Source: Ryuthela nishihirai (Eukaryota; Arthropoda; Arachnida; Araneae; Heptathelidae). Taken from it: 64,000 nucleotides of DNA. The stretch is taken from positions 30,852,707 to 30,916,706 of the forward strand of contig JAWZYU010000025.1 in NCBI GenBank assembly GCA_038380435.1, written 5' to 3'. Both the position numbers and the translations under genes were made by a program. Of this stretch, positions 62,505-64,000 are shown in pieces. The notes under the pieces were generated by a model, which saw only the letters and a list, made by a program, of their open reading frames with translations, did not search any database and was not told where the DNA came from. How positions within the stretch are numbered: position 1 is the first letter of the stretch; each line of letters opens with the position of its first letter.

Positions 62505-62850
62505 AAACATACGTCACCAGTGACATCACCCAGCACCTCCTACAACAGGCCAGGGACCAAATTATGACGTCTGTATTTGTAGTACTGTAATCTAGAAAAT
62601 TCTTATATGTCTATTTGTATTATTATTATTGATGTATTTTTGTACTAATATTTATATTAAAGTTTATTTATAAGTATATCATGTTTAGAAGGTAAATAAT
62701 TCGTATATATTAGCATTATGATAATTTCTAATAAATGTAAATAATTTTTCATCTGAATAAGGTACATTAAATAGTAATATATCAATAATAAAATTATGAA
62801 TAAATTTATACGAATTTTTCTAGACATAAGACTACTTACAATGACGTCAT
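62505..62850. promoter_or_regulatory. Cluster of CRE/ATF-like sites (tentative)
   Basis: TACGTCAC at 62510, TGACGTCT at 62565 and the perfect palindrome ATGACGTCAT at 62841 are CRE/ATF-type sequences within 340 bp. Chance is possible, and no transcript start is visible. Confidence 0.25.
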
Positions 62851-63120
62851 AACTTGGTCCATCAGCCTTCTCTCATAGGGGGTGTTGGTCAGACCACAGC
62901 AAAGCAGAAATATCCAGCAAAAAATTCTAAAGCTTAATATGTTTTTACAACTAATTCTTATTTATAATCAAATTCAGTAAAGGGAAAAAGAGAAAAGTAC
63001 ACATATAGCCTTCTGCATTACCTGATGTCTGCATAAGCTCCAATAACTAGACATTATTCTAGTCATATATAAAATGGGTAAGGAAAATTGGTCAGGTAAG
63101 CAGACCATCTACTTTGAACA

Positions 63121-63410
63121 GTTCTGTGCAGTTGGACTTTATAACGTCACAACTACTGAATTGTTTGGCTAGCAATTCCCATGCACCTTAAATCAATCAG
63201 CGAACTGTAAAACAACATCAAATACATAATACCTCACCTTGTACGGTATCCTTACCTTCAACTTAAAATAGTTCTGTGCACTTAGACTTTATAACATCAA
63301 ATCCATTAACCTTTTCGTTAGCGATTTATGGGCACTCGAAACGTAAAAGAACATCAAATATGTAATATCTCTCCTTCCAATGGTGTTTATCTTACCTAAA
63401 TAAATTTCAC
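63121..63410. repeat. ~150-bp imperfect tandem duplication
   Basis: GTTCTGTGCA-(G/C)-TT-(G/A)-GACTTTATAAC begins at 63121 and 63271. Each is followed by GAACATCAAATA/AACATCAAATAC and CCTT...TTACC. Confidence 0.8.
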
Positions 63411-64000
63411 CCATTGTCAGAACTTCTATAATAAGTAATCTCATTCTATAGATATTTGAATATGTGTATTCTATATTAGGGAAATACGTCTGTACCTGAA
63501 ACATAGACTTACACGGCTTATGTGCTATCGCCACTGATTTTGAAAAATCTTGTTACCGTAGATCCTGATTTCATTTCATTGAACATTTTAGGGGTGAACT
63601 TCCTTTGGAGAAAGCCACAGGATATTTGTAACTCAGTTGAACAGTAGTACTTCCCCAATATGGGGGGAGAAAGGGTCGAGCCACAAGGGCTGACCTTGAA
63701 CCCAGAAGGTCGGTAGATCTCCAGGCAGACAAGAAGCAGGCTCTACTTTACTGTTAACAGTCATGTTGCATTATACCGTCCAGTAGTAGACCGGTAAATG
63801 CAAAAGGCCCTGGAAATTGCCAGTGAACCGGCCTCCAGATACTGTACCATCCAATAGCACCCTCAGAAACCTTTTTCCCCTGGAGAGAGAAAAGGGGAGG
63901 AGGGGTGGGTGGGGGAAGGAGAAACAAACTACACCTATTTGACCATGGTTTGAAGTGACCAAGATTTAAATTTTCCCTCTGGGAAAGAATTTTTTTAAAA
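63411..64000. other. Right end of window, nothing recognised
   Basis: GC content is a little higher than in the introns, with a G-rich run near 63890-63920. Short open frames lack support. No exon, RNA gene or known repeat was recognised. Confidence 0.4.

Overview
The window is intron-rich, AT-rich animal DNA, not bacterial. It contains pieces of one large protein-coding gene on the minus strand, separated by kilobases of introns full of tRNA-derived SINEs, Tc1/mariner, Tigger/pogo, hAT and piggyBac-like DNA elements, LINE fragments, fold-back elements and tandem repeats. The mixture fits an invertebrate genome. A chelicerate or other arthropod is my guess; the species cannot be decided from the sequence.

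The gene is an orthologue of BBS12, the chaperonin-like Bardet-Biedl syndrome protein. Nine coding exons were found by joining short open stretches bounded by splice sites in compatible phases, then matching the conceptual protein in order to vertebrate BBS12. In gene order they are 50053-49933, 49734-49656, 37497-37372, 26801-26251, 23244-23103, 17613-17470, 9131-8970, 6164-6042 and 178-1, the last continuing off the left edge. They give about 540 residues out of roughly 700 expected. The start codon and any 5' exon lie upstream of 50053 and were not identified. The last ~170 residues lie outside the window. Vertebrate BBS12 has its coding sequence in one exon, so eight introns spread over 50 kb is a notable contrast. 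One intron appears to use a GC-AG splice pair.

Intron contents, left to right: intron 8 (179-6041) has a satellite, a fold-back element, two SINE1 copies and a facing pair of SINE2 copies. Intron 7 (6165-8969) has a decayed hAT transposase, a near-perfect 48-bp palindrome and a SINE1. Intron 6 (9132-17469) has three SINE1 copies, a Tc1 pseudo-element and a Tigger-derived MITE. Intron 5 (17614-23102) has a second Tc1 and an inverted tRNA-like composite that was itself hit by a SINE1. Intron 4 (23245-26250) has a deleted Tigger inside a tandem repeat and a 110-bp TTAA element. Intron 3 (26802-37371) has two LINE fragments, a Tigger-type transposase and a 113-bp repeat whose units can form hairpins. 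Intron 2 (37498-49655) has a third Tc1, a long-TIR element, a 308-bp tandem array carrying tRNA-like cloverleaves, and nested fold-backs. Intron 1 is only 198 bp.

From 50054 to 64000 no exon could be proven. This part holds more SINEs, fold-backs, MITEs, a ~120-bp satellite interrupted by a Tigger-derived MITE, a tRNA-like sequence inside an 18-bp inverted repeat, and a CpG-richer, less repetitive stretch at about 60.5-62.6 kb, the best guess for an upstream promoter or 5' exon. No CRISPR, rRNA or bacterial-type operon is present.
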